From assembly GCA_029204225.1 (NCBI GenBank), contig CM055108.1, forward strand, positions 1,407,787-1,471,786: a DNA stretch of 64,000 nucleotides, written 5' to 3'. The translations under genes and the position numbers were made by a program. This document shows, in pieces, positions 43,738 to 55,614 of the stretch; the first letter of the stretch is position 1, and every line of letters starts with the position of its first letter. The DNA is from Diphasiastrum complanatum (taxonomy: Eukaryota; Streptophyta; Lycopodiopsida; Lycopodiales; Lycopodiaceae). The notes beneath the pieces are model-generated. The model was not told the origin of the DNA, ran no database searches, and saw only the letters and a list, made by a program, of their open reading frames with translations.

Positions 43738-46070
43738 TTAGTCATAGTAGCGCTTCACCCTTGAACCATTTACTGTATCAAGTAAATGTCCTTGGAGATC
43801 AGCTAACTGAAGTGATCCATTATTAAAAATTTCTATACCTTTATACGATCCCATCCATCTGGTATGTAATTTTCCAAGAAACAACATGTGTCTATTATCA
43901 TACATAAGCACATAGTCCCCTTGTTTAATTTTTATTTTCTTAATGGATTGGTCAAAAATTTCTTTTCTTTCCATTTGCCCATTTCGTAAGCCCATTTGTT
44001 TTTGGATTATATGGAGTAATTTGACAATGTGTACTAGAAAAATATGACAACATGGCTTCAACGGTCTGATTAAGAAAATGGGTTCCCCTATCGCTAACGA
44101 GTTCTAAGGGACAACCATATCGCGTAATAATGTTTTGGAATAAAAACTTTGCTACAATCTTAGCATCATTCTTCGTTGTGGCTTCGGCCTCTACCATCTT
44201 GGTAGCATTGTCCGTGGCAATGAGTATGTAATGACGACGAGTTTTACGCGTGGTCGGTTTGATAGGTCCTACAAAATCTATCCCCCACTTCTCAAAAGGT
44301 GCTAAGGGGATAATTGGAGTAAGTGGCCAATGTGTTGCAAAGCTGGGTTTCTCCATCCTCTGGCATGCATCAAATTTTTTGATGAAAATTTTAACATCTC
44401 TATAGACGGTAGGCCACCAATATTTAGCATTAAAAATCTTTTTTGCAGTGCTTTTAAGAGCATAATGACCTCCCGAATCTTCCTCATGTAATGCACTTAT
44501 TACAGCGGTCGTCTCGGTTGGTTCTAAACATCGGCGGAGACTATCGTCAGCTCCTAATTCATACAATATACTATCTACAATCGTGTAAGGTCATACCTTA
44601 GAAAGAAAAACAATTTTTTGCTGTTTATTAAAATGGTCAGGATATATTTGGTCTTGTAAAAAATTAAAACGTCCCTATAAATTGATGTTTTTGATTGAAT
44701 ACTCATTATATGTTCATCTGGAAATTCATCAGAAATAGGTTCTAATGGGTTTTTTGTTTGGAGGCGGGATAATCCGCATTTTGATGATCCTTGTCTCTTC
44801 TTAATTCTACTTCATAATTAAACTCATCTAATAATAATACCCATCTAGCTATTCTACCAGAAAGATTAGGTTTATTCACTAAATGTTTTAATGCGTAGTG
44901 ATCTACATGAAAAACAAAAGGGTATCCTAAAAGGTAATGTCTAAATTTCTTTACTAAATAAATCATCCTTAATGCTTCTCGCTCTGTAGCAGGATAATTA
45001 TTTTCTGATGTAGCAAGTTGCCTTCTCGCATAGTAAATTGAATAATCTATATTTTGGTCATCTTTCTGACTAAGAACCACACGTATCGCAAACGATGATG
45101 TGTCTACATATACATGGAACTTTTTAGCCCAATTTGGAGGTTTAACCCCAGTGGCTTCTGCTAATGACTGTTTCAATCGATCAAAAGCTTTCTGATGGTC
45201 TTGTGTCCAATGGTACTCAACAAATTTTTTTAATAAACTCGTTAAAGGAGTTACTATTATAGCATAATCTTTAATTATCCTCCGATAGTAACCTACATGA
45301 CCTAGAAAACCTCTAAGCTCTCTTAAATTGGCTGGTTCTAATAATTCTAAAATCATTTTTATTTTTTCGATGTCGGCTTGTATACCATCCTTCAAAATTT
45401 TTTGTCCTAAAAGGATTCATTCTCTCATCCCAAAGTAACACTTAGCTAGATGCAGTTTAAGAGATGTCTCTTGACATCTTCTCAATGTTTTCTCTAATGC
45501 ATCTAAATGGTTTTTAGTTGATGAATAGACACAAAAGTCATCCATAAAAATTTCTAAAAACTTTCTTAATTTTTTTTGAAAAATATTCGTCATCCTATGT
45601 TGGAATGTGGCAGGTGCATTACAAAGACCAAAGGGCATTCACATATATGCGTACGTCCCCCAATCAGTGGTGAAAGTTGTTTTGGATCTATCTTCCTCTT
45701 TTATAAAATCTTGGTTATAACCTGAGAATCCATCTAAAAAACTATAACGTTCATGACCAGCTACTTGGTCAAGAATGGTATCTGTATATGGTAGAGGATG
45801 ATAGTCCTTTGCTGTAGCAGCATATATAATCCCCGCTCTAAGACATCTATCTAATTCGTCTTTTACTAATAAGGAGTACTTTGGATTCAATCTATATTGA
45901 CACTGTCTAACATGTATTATTTCCTGAATGAGATCTATTCTATGTTCGCCACATTTAACTGGTATTCCTATTAAATCATCCATCGACCAAGCAAACACAT
46001 TCTGGTATTTTTTAAGAAGCAATATATACTCTTCACGTACTTGGTCTGATTGGTGTTTATATAGATTCAA
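43738..46070 (-). pseudogene. Gypsy pol (RT, RNase H, integrase), broken
   Basis: Minus strand. RT: NVFAWSMDDLIGI, YRLNPKYSLLVKDELDRCL, RYSFLDGFSGYNQ, a stop at 45639, then MPFGLCNAPATFQ and IFMDDFCVYSS (active-site FMDD kept). After another stop near 45417 RNase H follows: ELRGFLGHVGYYRR, HVYVDTSSFAIRVVLSQ, ATEREALRMIYLVKKFRHYL. Integrase: EEDSGGHYALKSTAKKIF and ACQRM zinc-binding part, WGIDFVGPIKP, SDRGTHFLNQ, then PYNPKTNGLTKWANG. About 60 residues normally found after this point are missing and a frameshift leads into the chromatin-proximal tail (QGDYVLMYDNRHMLFLGKL) ending at 43738. Confidence 0.9.
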
Positions 46071-46523
46071 AGTCTTACCTTTATTAATTTCTATTTCTAC
46101 ATAGCAAGAATTGCTTAATTTATTTCTTATAATATTGGTTATCGTCTAATAACTGTTTAAAGATTATATTAAGCATTCTAGAAACAAGGTCTTCTACAAT
46201 ATTATAAGAACGATTTCTAAGTGGTGAGAGATCTCTAGGTATCTCGCTACTTATAACTGGATATGAAAATGTCACTTTCTTAACTTGTCTAGTTTTTTCA
46301 TCTAAAAGCTTCTTAGCTTCTGAACTGATATCAACATCATAATGTTTTCCATTAGACTTATCAAGACTTAATTCTTTATTATTAGGAATTTTTACTAATT
46401 GTTCTGTGAACTTCGCTTTTTTTCTGTCGCATTTTTCGTAGTTTTCACAATTTTCGTCTTAGTTTTCTTCTTACCAATAAGTGTTAAAGAATTTTTACTA
46501 CTTCTTGTAGTTACTTTACTTAT
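46071..46523 (-). other. Gag-pol connector of the gypsy element, no protease motif seen
   Basis: Minus-strand coding-like sequence (KKVTFSYPVISSEIPRDLS) interrupted by stops. I could not find a D-S/T-G aspartic protease site here; it is either decayed or deleted. Confidence 0.45.
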
Positions 46524-47500
46524 TTATTTCTCTAAATCTGGCCATTGATGCTCTTGATCTAATAATTCAGACTCTACTTCTATCCTCTGAACTATCATGT
46601 CAGTGTTAGTCTTAGATGGCTGAAGGTCATCTTCCCTAGGTGAGTTTACAAACCTTGGTTTAGACCGTGGCTGTTGTGGCTGAGGACATTCAGCTGTGAC
46701 ATGCCCTTCACCTTTACATTTAGCATAGAGCGGCACATATCCTGCTGATCTCCTAGGTTCAGGACAATCAGGCGAATAGTGACCCGGGGCTTCACAATTG
46801 TAGCACGAACCCCTTACTCTGGTCGGTGGAGTGGAATCGCGTATTCCGCCCCTTCGCAAAATAGTGTATTGTTGACCAGTACATTGTTTTTGTATCATAG
46901 TTTTTTGGTTAGTAGGAGTTGCAGTATAAGCTACCTCCTCATGATTATTAATTGGACAGAGGAATAGTTCCTCTTCTAAATAATTAGTCTATAAACTGGG
47001 ACAGTTGGTCTTAGAATGACCTTCATTCCCACAAGCGGTACACCAAACATTGGCTTTAGGCTTTGCTTTCTTTCGCTTGGCTTTAACATCAGATACTGGA
47101 CTTTCAAATCACTCATTTCTCTTGTTAACAGCTCAACACTTTTTTTTAATGGATCCATCTTTTCGGATTTCTCCATTCTTTTCTTTCAATCTGAATTCCT
47201 ATTTTTAGATTTATTATAAGAAGATTCTTCTTGAATAAGATGAATATTCAGAGGATTCTTTGCCATCCACTGAATCAGATTCTGATTCCGACTCAGTAGA
47301 CGTTTCAGATTCTTCTGCTCCTTGAAATTTGTGCTTTTTACTATTTTTTTTTTCATTTCTCTGTCTGCGAGAAATTTGAGAAGTTTTGTAATTCTCAGCA
47401 GAGGCAATGACATCTTTCAAAGAAGTCATCAAACCCTGTCCACAATATCGATCCATTTTCTTAGGCAAACCACCCAAGAACCATGAAATGTGTTCCCCTA
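46524..47500 (-). pseudogene. Gypsy gag C-terminal half with three CCHC knuckles
   Basis: Minus strand. LGGLPKKMDRYCGQGLMTS opens at the junction with another element. A Ser/Glu-rich stretch (ETSTESESESDSVDGK) is followed by knuckle 1, CTACGNEGHSKTNC (near 47040-47000, reached by a frame change), and knuckle 2, CYNCEAPGHYSPDC (near 46800-46760). Knuckle 3 reads YAKCKGEGHVTAEC, where the first Cys is Tyr. The knuckles bind the RNA genome. The gag N-terminus is missing because the sequence switches to the integrase of a different gypsy element at about 47500. Confidence 0.85.
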
Positions 47501-48190
47501 TCACTGATAAGCTCTAGAGGACATTCGAACCGAACTATAACCTATTCATAGAGAAATTTGGCGGTGGAACGAGCGTCAGCATTGCGAACAGCTCTTGCTT
47601 CAGCCCATTTGGTGCAGTAGTCCGTAGCTACTATGATGTAACGAGATTGTGTGTGTCGAGCAGTAGGACTAATAGGTCCGACATAATCAATTCCCCATTT
47701 CAGGAAAGCTTGATCAATGGTTACAGGGTGTAAAGGCATGTAGTCTTTTTATTGAAAGCGTTTTGTGCGTTGGCAGACATTACAAGCCTTAGTGCAATTG
47801 TGCGTATCCTTGAAGAGTGTTGGCCACCAGAAACCGGCCAAGAGGATTTTCTTAGCAGTTGTTTCAGAAGAAAAATGGCCGGCACCAATACCTTCATGAG
47901 TGAGGAAAATTACAGAGGAGATTTCTCCTTCAGTAAGACATCGTCAGATAATTCCATCTAACCCTTGCTTGTAGAGTTGTCCTGCAATTAACATATAAGG
48001 TTTAGTTTTGAGGACCAACGCTCGTTGTTCAGGTTTAGAGAAGGAAGGATCCATCTGCCCTGAAGTTAAATATTCAGTAATTTCCTTAGCCCATACAGGT
48101 GTAGAGTCAACTTTGGAAAAGGATTGCATCTGGTAAATCATCGTTAATGCCTTGATCAGGGGTAGGAAGGTTAGGGATTCGGGATAATGC
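47501..48190 (-). pseudogene. Integrase of the second minus-strand gypsy element, cut
   Basis: Minus strand. LTSGQMDPSFSKPEQRALV, a zinc-binding region in another frame (near 47960-47750), then the integrase core: WGIDYVGPISPTARHTQSR, ATDYCTKWAEARAV and PLELISDRGTHF. The core ends at about 47501, before its catalytic Glu, where gag of the first gypsy element begins. Both pieces are on the same strand. Confidence 0.85.
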
Positions 48191-49300
48191 TAAACTCCCT
48201 TACGAACCATGATCCTAAACTCAAATTCTCTCAATAATAGGATCCATCTAGTGATATGACCTGTGGTGCAGGTCTTGTTGATGAGATACAACAGTGCTTG
48301 ATGATCAGTGAAGAACACAAAGATTTTTCCTAGAAGATAATGGTGAAACTTCTGAACCACATATACCATTGCCAAGGCTTCGCGTTCGATGGTGGTATGA
48401 CCTTAGCAGGTATCAATTGTCGACTAAGAAAACGAATTGAGTAATCCTTTTTGAATTCTCCTGGTTGGCTGAGCACTGCTCCAATGACATACTTGGATGC
48501 ATTGGTATGCACATGGAATTCTTTAGAATAATCAGGAGCTCGGAGGATGGGTGCTTTTGTAAGGGCTTCTTTGAGCTGATTGAAGGCGACGCGTTGTTCA
48601 TCCGTCCATTTGGGAACTACAACTACTTTGTAGATTAAGCGGGCTTTGTTAGCAAAATAAAAAATAAAGCACTGATAGTAGTTGGCATGGCCAAGCAAGG
48701 AGTAAACTTCACGTATCGTACACGGTTCCGATAGATTTTGAATGATAAGGATCTTTTCAGGATTAAGAGAAATACGGAAGCGTTGACATTGGATAAAATT
48801 TTTTTCGAGCACAAACAAATGACGTATTTCTTTGAAATGTGCTCCTAAATCGTCCAAGTAAACTTCTAAGATATCGCCCATCTGCTGAGAAAAGGACCCT
48901 TGTATAACACGTTGGAAGGTGCTAGGAGCATTGCCAAGTCCAAAAGGCATGACTTTTCAGTAGAAGGTTCCCCATTATGTGGCAAAGGCGGTTTTGTGTT
49001 GATCTTCTTCAGTGATTTGGATCACATTATATCCGCTAAAGCCATCTAAGAAGGAGTAAGCCTCATCTCCTGCTAGATTTTCTAAGATGGATTCTCCGAA
49101 AGGTAATGGAAAATTATCTCGTCCAATGACGGCGTTAAGTTTCTTAAAATTGACACAGCCATGAAGTTTTCCATTTTTCCTGGGGACGATGACAATTGGA
49201 GAGACCCAATCAGTATGTTCAATTTCATATATAAATACCGCATCTAAAAGGCGTTATAATTCTTCTTTGATCTTGGCCTTATAGATGGGATTTCATCTGT
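48190..49300 (-). pseudogene. RT and RNase H of the second gypsy element
   Basis: Minus strand. RT: VIVPRKNGKLHGCVNF (near 49190-49150), DGFSGYNVIQITEEDQHKT, a stop, MPFGLGNAPSTFQRVIQGS and VYLDDLGAHF (YLDD kept). RNase H: HVHTNASKYVIGAVLSQPG and, after a frameshift near 48370, VYVVQKFHHYLLGK with FFTDHQALLYLINK. There are stops at about 49293, 49257 and 48958 and at least one frameshift. Confidence 0.88.
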
Positions 49301-50887
49301 ACGGACAACTCGTAGTGGGCCTCGCACCAGGTTTAAGTGGGATACGATGCACAACTAGTTGGGGTGAGATGCCTTTCATGTCTTTATAGGTCCAGGCAAA
49401 GATATGTCGATATTTTCGCAGGATCTTTTCAAGCCATCGTCGTTGTTCGCGATTGAGATGAGCTCCGATGTGGACAAGATATTCGTTGGTTTCATTTGAC
49501 TGGGGTAATTTGATTGTGACATCCTTGATCATATAGTCCTTAAAGTATGCAGGAACATCATGGGCTGGAGATTCGAGGGGGGCCTTGCCTTTATCTTGCC
49601 GATATGGTGCTTTTTTGGGGATGGGTGTAGGGCTAGAGGCAATCTCAGGAACTTCCCGAACAATTGTGAGGTCACCCGGCGGTTGAATTTGAAGTGGTTT
49701 TTTCATTTTCTCTTTCATAGTATGACCACGTAGTTGAGGTTTTGGTGGTGGAGAGAGAGTGGGTATGTCATGGAGGATTTCATCATCAATTTGAAAGATA
49801 GTCTCCTCCTCACAGAGATCCCATGGATAGTGTGGGCATTTGGAACGGTAGAATTTTGTCTCAGGTTTTTCACTTGCAACCTTGGCAAGTGATTCCACCT
49901 TGGAAGCATGTTGCGGATAGGTCTTCGGGGGAAGTACTTCCATATAGTTGAGGATCTGAATATCAGAAATGTCCATATCTTCTGGGCAATTCTGAATTCG
50001 TAAGACGTTCTCATCATCGATGAATAAATTCTCTGATTCATTAGTAGGTAGCCATGCAACATTTAGTAGCTCATCATGTTGTGGAAGAATATCAACAAAA
50101 TTGATATTGATGATGGGTGTATCTAGATTAGGTAATTGGTTATGATCGATCGGGTGTGGAGATGTACAATTATCCTGATGTTGAGCACAGTAATCAACAG
50201 TCACACAATCAATGGTAGCTAGACTGTGACTCCAGTTTATGATATCAGTAGATTTAACATAATGACATTTTTTGTGGCTGGACTGGTATGGCTCAAATAC
50301 TGAGTTGGTGGTTGAGGATCCCTCATCATGTATGCGTGCAGGTTTGAGTTTATCTGTTGAGTCAATTGTGACAGAATTGTCACGATTACCAAAAGTGACT
50401 CAGCCTTTGCTGTAGTCATGAATGACACGTGCATTGGTGAGCCACGGACGACCAAGTAGTAATTCATAAGAATAGGCATTATTGGGAATATCAAGTACTA
50501 CAAGGTCAATAGAAAATTTGAGACCTCCTAGTTTGATCAGTACGTGTGGAAGGAAACCGGTAGGTCGGACCACATTTTGATCAGCCATTCGAAGTTGACA
50601 AGTAGGTTTGGCTAGCTTGTCTCTAAGATTCCATTCCATCATGAGAGATGTGGAAATGATATTAACCCCAGAACCTCCATCGAGTACTGCTAAAACTTCA
50701 CGGGATTGATGATGGATAGCTGGGATTTTGATGTTGCCTCATTCGCTGAGAGGATTGGTTAGATGTAAGGGCATTTTAGGCAACTCATCAATAGTGGTGG
50801 TGGTATTGGATTGGATCTGTTGTTTCCACTGGCCAGCATGCTTCCAAAGAACATGGAAGGGAAGAGTGACATTGGCTTGCTGTAAAT
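49293..50887 (-). pseudogene. Protease region and gag-RT linker of the second gypsy element
   Basis: Minus strand. From 50887: ANVTLPFHVLWKHAGQWKQ, a stop near 50740, then the aspartic protease site LDGGSGVNIIS (Asp-Gly-Gly-Ser at 50681-50667), and DIPNNAYSYELLLGRPWLT. A long linker frame 50204-49293 follows (MTVDYCAQHQDNC, acidic/Pro-rich centre) and ends with the RT entry motifs RKYRHIFAWTYKDMKGISP and VVHRIPLKPGARP. The DGGSG form of the protease site is the one found in plant Tat-like Ty3 elements. Confidence 0.8.
50883..50887 (+). other. Target-site duplication TAAAT, left copy
   Basis: TAAAT at 50883-50887 and again at 56244-56248 flank the copia element exactly. The gypsy frame is continuous across the site when the element and one copy are ignored. 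Confidence 0.85.
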
Positions 50888-51485
50888 TGTGCAAACACTG
50901 AGTCTCCGTGATCTATTTTGCACCAATATCCCTTAAGTAAAGGATTTTGAGATGCAAAAACTAATAGAACTTGATCAAACTTGAATAAAATGATTATGTA
51001 TTGTTGTTGTCCGTACAAAACCATCAAGCTACTGTATTTCACACGTGTGGATCCAAAAATAGCAAATATAGATCATTCTACACATAGAATTGTAGGCAAT
51101 CACCAAGATAGTGCACCAATGGATAGTAGAACCCAAGAGAACCATGTATAAGCATGAAATGAGATAGAGAAGAGAGAAGATGACTCTCTCCATGAGTTAC
51201 ATCCTTTTATAGCAGGTCCAAACCCTATTTGGCCACTTGGCTTTCCCACCAAAATGCTAACCCTACCAATTTTGGGTCTAGATTCAATGTACTCAACTTA
51301 TTCAAATTGAATCTACTCAAACTCGCATTCTATCTTTCCCACACTTTCAAAATGTGTTTATTCAAATGAAATTTAGACTAATGAACTTTGAACAGTCAAA
51401 CTCTAAGTCTAAAACAAGTTTTGGCCTCAATATGCCAAATATGGAAACATTGCAAAATGTGATGAAACTAGTTGAATCTTTCACA
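50888..51485 (-). repeat. 3' LTR of the RT-less copia element
   Basis: 598 bp. Minus strand start TGTGAAAGATTCAAC at 51485 follows the PPT; the end GTTTGCACA at 50888 is fixed by the adjacent TAAAT duplication. The part CACACGTGTGAAAT-ACAG...GTACGGACA (about 51046-51010) resembles the same part of the intact element's LTR. Confidence 0.85.
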
Positions 51486-52071
51486 CTCCCTCTTCAACTA
51501 GTTTTAGCATAGACTTTGATAATACTTCGAGTGAAGTCCTATGCTTCATGAACAAGTCTTTTCCCAATGCTTTGGTGAAGATATCAGCTACACATTCCCT
51601 TGAAGACACATGTTGAACCTCCACCTCCTTTGCAATGACTCGCTCCCTCACAAAATGATATTGTATCTCAATATGCTTGCTCCTAACATGAAAGATAGGA
51701 TTGGATGCCATTCTTTGGGCTGATTGATTGTCACAAAAGATGATTGGGCTCTCTGAAAAATCCAGCAAGTGAAGATCCTTGATCATCCTTTTGATCCATA
51801 CCATCTCCTTTGTGCAATGTGTAAGAGCTTTGTACTTGGCCTCACTAGATGACAATGAGATAGTGGCTTGTTTCTTTGACATCCATGATATAGCCCCATC
51901 ACCTATGAAAATATAATAAGAACTAATGGATTTCCTATCCATTACATCTCCAGCATAGTCCGAATCTGAAAATCCAAAAAGATTAGTTGATGATCCCTCA
52001 TACAATATGCCAAAATCTCGAGTTCCAATGATGTACCTCAAAATTGGCTTTCCTAGCTTCCAATGCTCCTA
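51481..52071 (-). CDS. Copia RNase H, intact part of the RT-less element
   Basis: Minus strand, from EHWKLGKPILRYI (52071) through FSDSDYAGDVMDRKSISS, AISWMSKKQATISLSSSEA and FCDNQSAQRMASNP to ADIFTKALGKDLFMKHR. The three acidic residues of copia RNase H (DSD, SSE, FCD) are present. The 186-codon open part (52041-51481) ends inside the LTR start, as in the intact copy. RT directly upstream is absent. Confidence 0.9.
51486..51499 (-). other. Polypurine tract of the RT-less copia element
   Basis: Minus strand GTTGAAGAGGGAG immediately before the LTR; same tract as at 37459-37471. Confidence 0.85.
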
Positions 52072-53140
52072 GCATAGTTTTTGCCAATAGAACTTTGATC
52101 CATCATAAGAATGATCTTCTTCCTAAGAATAGATCTCCTTTCAATGATCATTTAATTCTCAAAATAGAAACAACCATAATTGATATAGAGAATAGTGTCC
52201 ACTTGGGATGCTTCACTATTTCTTACATCAATTTTACATGTAAAAATGTGACTAGAACATGAAGAATCAAATAGAATGTAAATGAAATGATTCCACCATG
52301 CTTCCAACTCTGAACTCTCTAGAAAAATATAGCAAACAAACAATAAATGTGAGTGATCAACTTTTGCTTGCATGTCTCCTCCTTCTTTGTCCTTTGTTGC
52401 CTTGTATCCACCATGATACTCCATGAATGAGCCTCCATCTTCATCTTGCCACAAGAAACCATCAAAACTTGGAAATCCATGAGTAGGTGAGTACATAAAT
52501 GATGCAAATCCATCACCACATGACTCCATAAACCAAGTAGTTTGCACTAGTCCATCTTCAAGATCTACTTGACACAAGAAAATGACCATGAATTCACCAA
52601 AAATTGACAATCTCCAAGTATTGGCACCAAGTAGCTCAACACTTGAGAACTTAGCCATGGATGAGTGACATAATGGACCTCCAATAGCTTCATTTCCATT
52701 AGCAAAATCAGCCAATAATGCTAGTACAAATCCATCAAAACAATGCTCACCAATGTAGCTAGTTTTACCATATCTTGACAATTTGCACACATCCACATGA
52801 AATTGCTCAAACATGAGATAGAACAAGTAAAGTAAACTTGAACAACACTTCCTTGCTGCTCCTTTGACCTTACTTGAGTCTTCAATATGCTGCAAAAACA
52901 GATCCATAACACCTTTTCCAATTACCTCTCCTTTGATGCTCTTGACTAGCTCCAAATTGCCAACTTCCCTTTTGACAAGTTGAAGCGCTTTGAGATCAAC
53001 CTCTTGATCTTCAACTTGACCATCAAAGTCATTGAACAAAATTTTTTTTCTAGATCCATTACTTGATTTTACACCAAGATAACATCCATCCACTTGCATA
53101 GCTCCATGTACACAAGAAGATCCTCCAAAAGATGTTCCAC
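52072..53140 (-). other. Foreign segment replacing copia RT, open for more than 300 codons
   Basis: Minus strand. The copia frame 53441-52152 runs through integrase linker and RT start (EEEWIQAMDLEYRSLIKSG) and then, without a stop, through about 320 codons of non-copia sequence. Examples are SFGGSSCVHGAMQVDGCYL, GKTSYIGEHCFDGFVLALL, PTHGFPSFDGFLWQDED and GGSFMEYHGGYKATKDKEGG. Copia resumes at about 52071 with RNase H. It is Gly/Phe/Asp/Cys-rich with no domain I recognise and no membrane segment of certainty. Part of it (52200-52450) recurs at 31310-31530 on the other strand. This resembles known host-gene capture by plant retrotransposons (Bs1 type), but the donor is unknown. Confidence 0.75.
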
Positions 53141-54547
53141 TCTTTATAAGAGATCGATACTCGAGATCCATTGCTTGGATCCACTCCTCTTCTTTCCTTG
53201 CTGGATCTACACTTGTAGGCTCATCCAAAGAGGTTAGAAAAGCAACATAATTTCCAGAAACTACTTGCTTACCCTTTTGATCATATGTGAGCCTTGAAGG
53301 TACTTGTCTTTCTCTTGATGTTCTCCTTGGCTTTTGACTTGAAGAAGGTCCATCATCACCACCATCCAAAGTAGGATCCTTCTCATCAACATCAAAAATG
53401 TTAGATCCATCTACTTTACCATGAATCATGCTTGAAGACACCTTTGGAATGTTTTTCTCATAAAAAATGACATCTCAACCAACAATCACTTTGTTAGTAG
53501 AAGGAATGTAAACCTTGTAGGCTTTACTCACCTCACTATATCCAACAAAAATACCTCTACTTGAAGATGGATCCTCCTTGGTCCTATCATCAAGAGTAAT
53601 GTTGACATAGCATGTGCATCCAAAGGTTCTTAGAAAGTTGACACTCGGCCTCCTCTTGAATAGCATCTCAAAAGGTGTCCTTCCATCCAAAATAGCACTC
53701 AGCCACCTATTGCACAAGAAATTGGCACACAACAAAGCTTGATCCCAAAATGGTTTGTCAAGATTAGCACCAACCTCATAGCTTTAGCACTTTCACATAA
53801 AGTTCTATTCTTCCTTTCAGCCACTCCATTTTGTTGTGGGATCCTTGATGTTGTATACTCCCTCTTGATCCCATGCTCATCACAAAAGGCCTTGAACTTG
53901 TTAGATATGTACTCACCACCATTGTCACCTCTCAAGCACTTGATCTTTGCAGAAAATTGGTTCTCCCTTGCATTCTTGAACTTGACAAAGACATCATACA
54001 CTTCATCCTTGCTCTTTAGTAGATAGATCTAACAAAATCTACTAAAATCATCAATGAATTTTACATACATCTTAGCTCCACTATTGCTAATTGTAGTAAA
54101 TCCATGAATATCCGAATGTACAAGTTGAAAAGGCTTTGTAGGTCTAGAAATAGATCTAGTATAAGGTAGTCTATGTGACTTAGACAAAGCACAAGACTCA
54201 CAAACATGCTTGTCATTACTTAAGGAACTTGGAAGACCAATCACAACCTTTTTCCTTGCCATTACCTCCAATGACTTGAAGTTGAGGTGTCCCATCCTTT
54301 TGTGCCAAACCTCTTGAATAGAAATTTGCTCCCTTGCAACACATCCAACTTGGTTAGCAATAACACAAGCATCAAGTTTGAACAACTTCCCTTGCCTTTT
54401 ACCTTTTCCAATCAAGACATCCTTCCTTTTGATCAAACAAGCATCTCCATCAAACTCCACCTTGAGGCCCTTACTTAGCATTTGACTTACACTAAGAAAA
54501 TTCTTGGTAATAGATGGAATAAACAAGACATCCTCCAAAATGAACAT
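53141..54547 (-). pseudogene. Integrase region of the RT-less copia element
   Basis: Minus strand. Pre-integrase VWHKRMGHLNFKSLEVMA; LVHSDIHGFTTISNSGAK; after a stop near 54029, CLRGDNGGEYISNKF and QQNGVAERKNRTLCE keep the second Asp and the Glu. After a frameshift near 53735, LCANFLCNRWLSAILDGRT and RGIFVGYSEVSKAYK follow, then a stop near 53475 and the acidic linker with VPSRLTYDQKGKQVV. Two or three breaks interrupt a frame that is intact in the relative at 33526. Confidence 0.9.
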
Positions 54548-55614
54548 TCCTATTTGTAGAGAGAGAAATAGGAATTATGCCAATCCCTTTGATTGCACAC
54601 TCACCATCATTGGCCGTGTAGATCACCCTCTTGTCATCTCCATATGCCAACAAAGAAGTGAAGTACTCTTTGTGAAAGGTCATGTGTGAACTTGTTCCAC
54701 TATCAATCCACCAAGGATCTAGATCTCCATCATTAGCAAGCATACATGAAGACATCACAAAAGCATCATCATTTGCATCTTGCACATCCAAACCATCCTC
54801 ATCAAGAGTAAGATTACCTTGCTTGTCTCTTGATCTCTCTTCTTCTTGTAGCACTCACTTGCAAAGTGTCTTTTGATGCCACAAGAGAAACACTTGAGCT
54901 TTGATTTATCCTTATTTTTGCCACTTGAAGAAGCATCCACTTGATCTTGCCCTTTAGACCACTTGCTTTTGGTTTTGCCCTTGAATTTGCCCTTTGTGAA
55001 CATAACATCCTCTTGAAGTGTCGATGTAGATCCACCTCTTGCTTGAAGCCTATATTCTTCATTGATCAAGATCTCTTGAAGATCCATCAAACTTGGCAAA
55101 GTCTTTTGAATAGCAATACTTTGGACAGTGTTAGCATGAGCATCCAACAAGCCATTAAGAATCACTTGAATAAGCTCTCCTTCCTTAATGCTTTCATCTA
55201 TGCAAGCTAACTCATCATTCAATGCTTTCATTCTCAGAACAAAAGTACTTGGACTTTCTTTATTCTTTTGCAAACAAGAAAAGATTTGCCTTCTTAGAGT
55301 CAACACTCTAGAAGTAGACTTGGATTCATAAAGCTTCTTCAATGAATTCCAAGCTTCCAAAGATGATGTGCACTTACCAACTTCCTTGAGAAGTTCATTG
55401 GTAACATTCATCTTTATCATGTGTAGAGCCTTCTTGGCCCTCTTGTCATACCTCAATTGATCTTGTTGTGTTGCTGGTCTTCCTCCAAACCTACAACAAT
55501 ATCCAAAACATCATTCATCTCAAAAAGTGACTCCATCCTCACTTTCCATAATGAATAGTTACTTGAGGTAAGCCTATCATTGGCTTCCAACATGACTCCA
55601 GTTGAGGTTGCCAT
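54492..55614 (-). pseudogene. Gag and protease of the RT-less copia element
   Basis: Minus strand. ATG at 55614 (MATSTGVMLEANDRLTSSN); a frameshift near 55465 leads into the frame 55456-54755 (MRYDKRAKKALHMIKMN, KVYES-type and RRQIFSCLQKN motifs). The CCHC knuckle reads CFSCGIKRHFASEC with Arg for the usual Gly. A frameshift near 54850 leads into the protease frame (WWIDSGTSSHMTFHKEYF, active Asp present). Order and spacing follow the intact copy. Confidence 0.88.

Noticed and set aside
51041-51045. Element boundary at the end of LTR-to-LTR similarity
   Set aside because: No target duplication there; extending the 3' LTR to 50888 gives a TG...CA LTR and a perfect TAAAT duplication.
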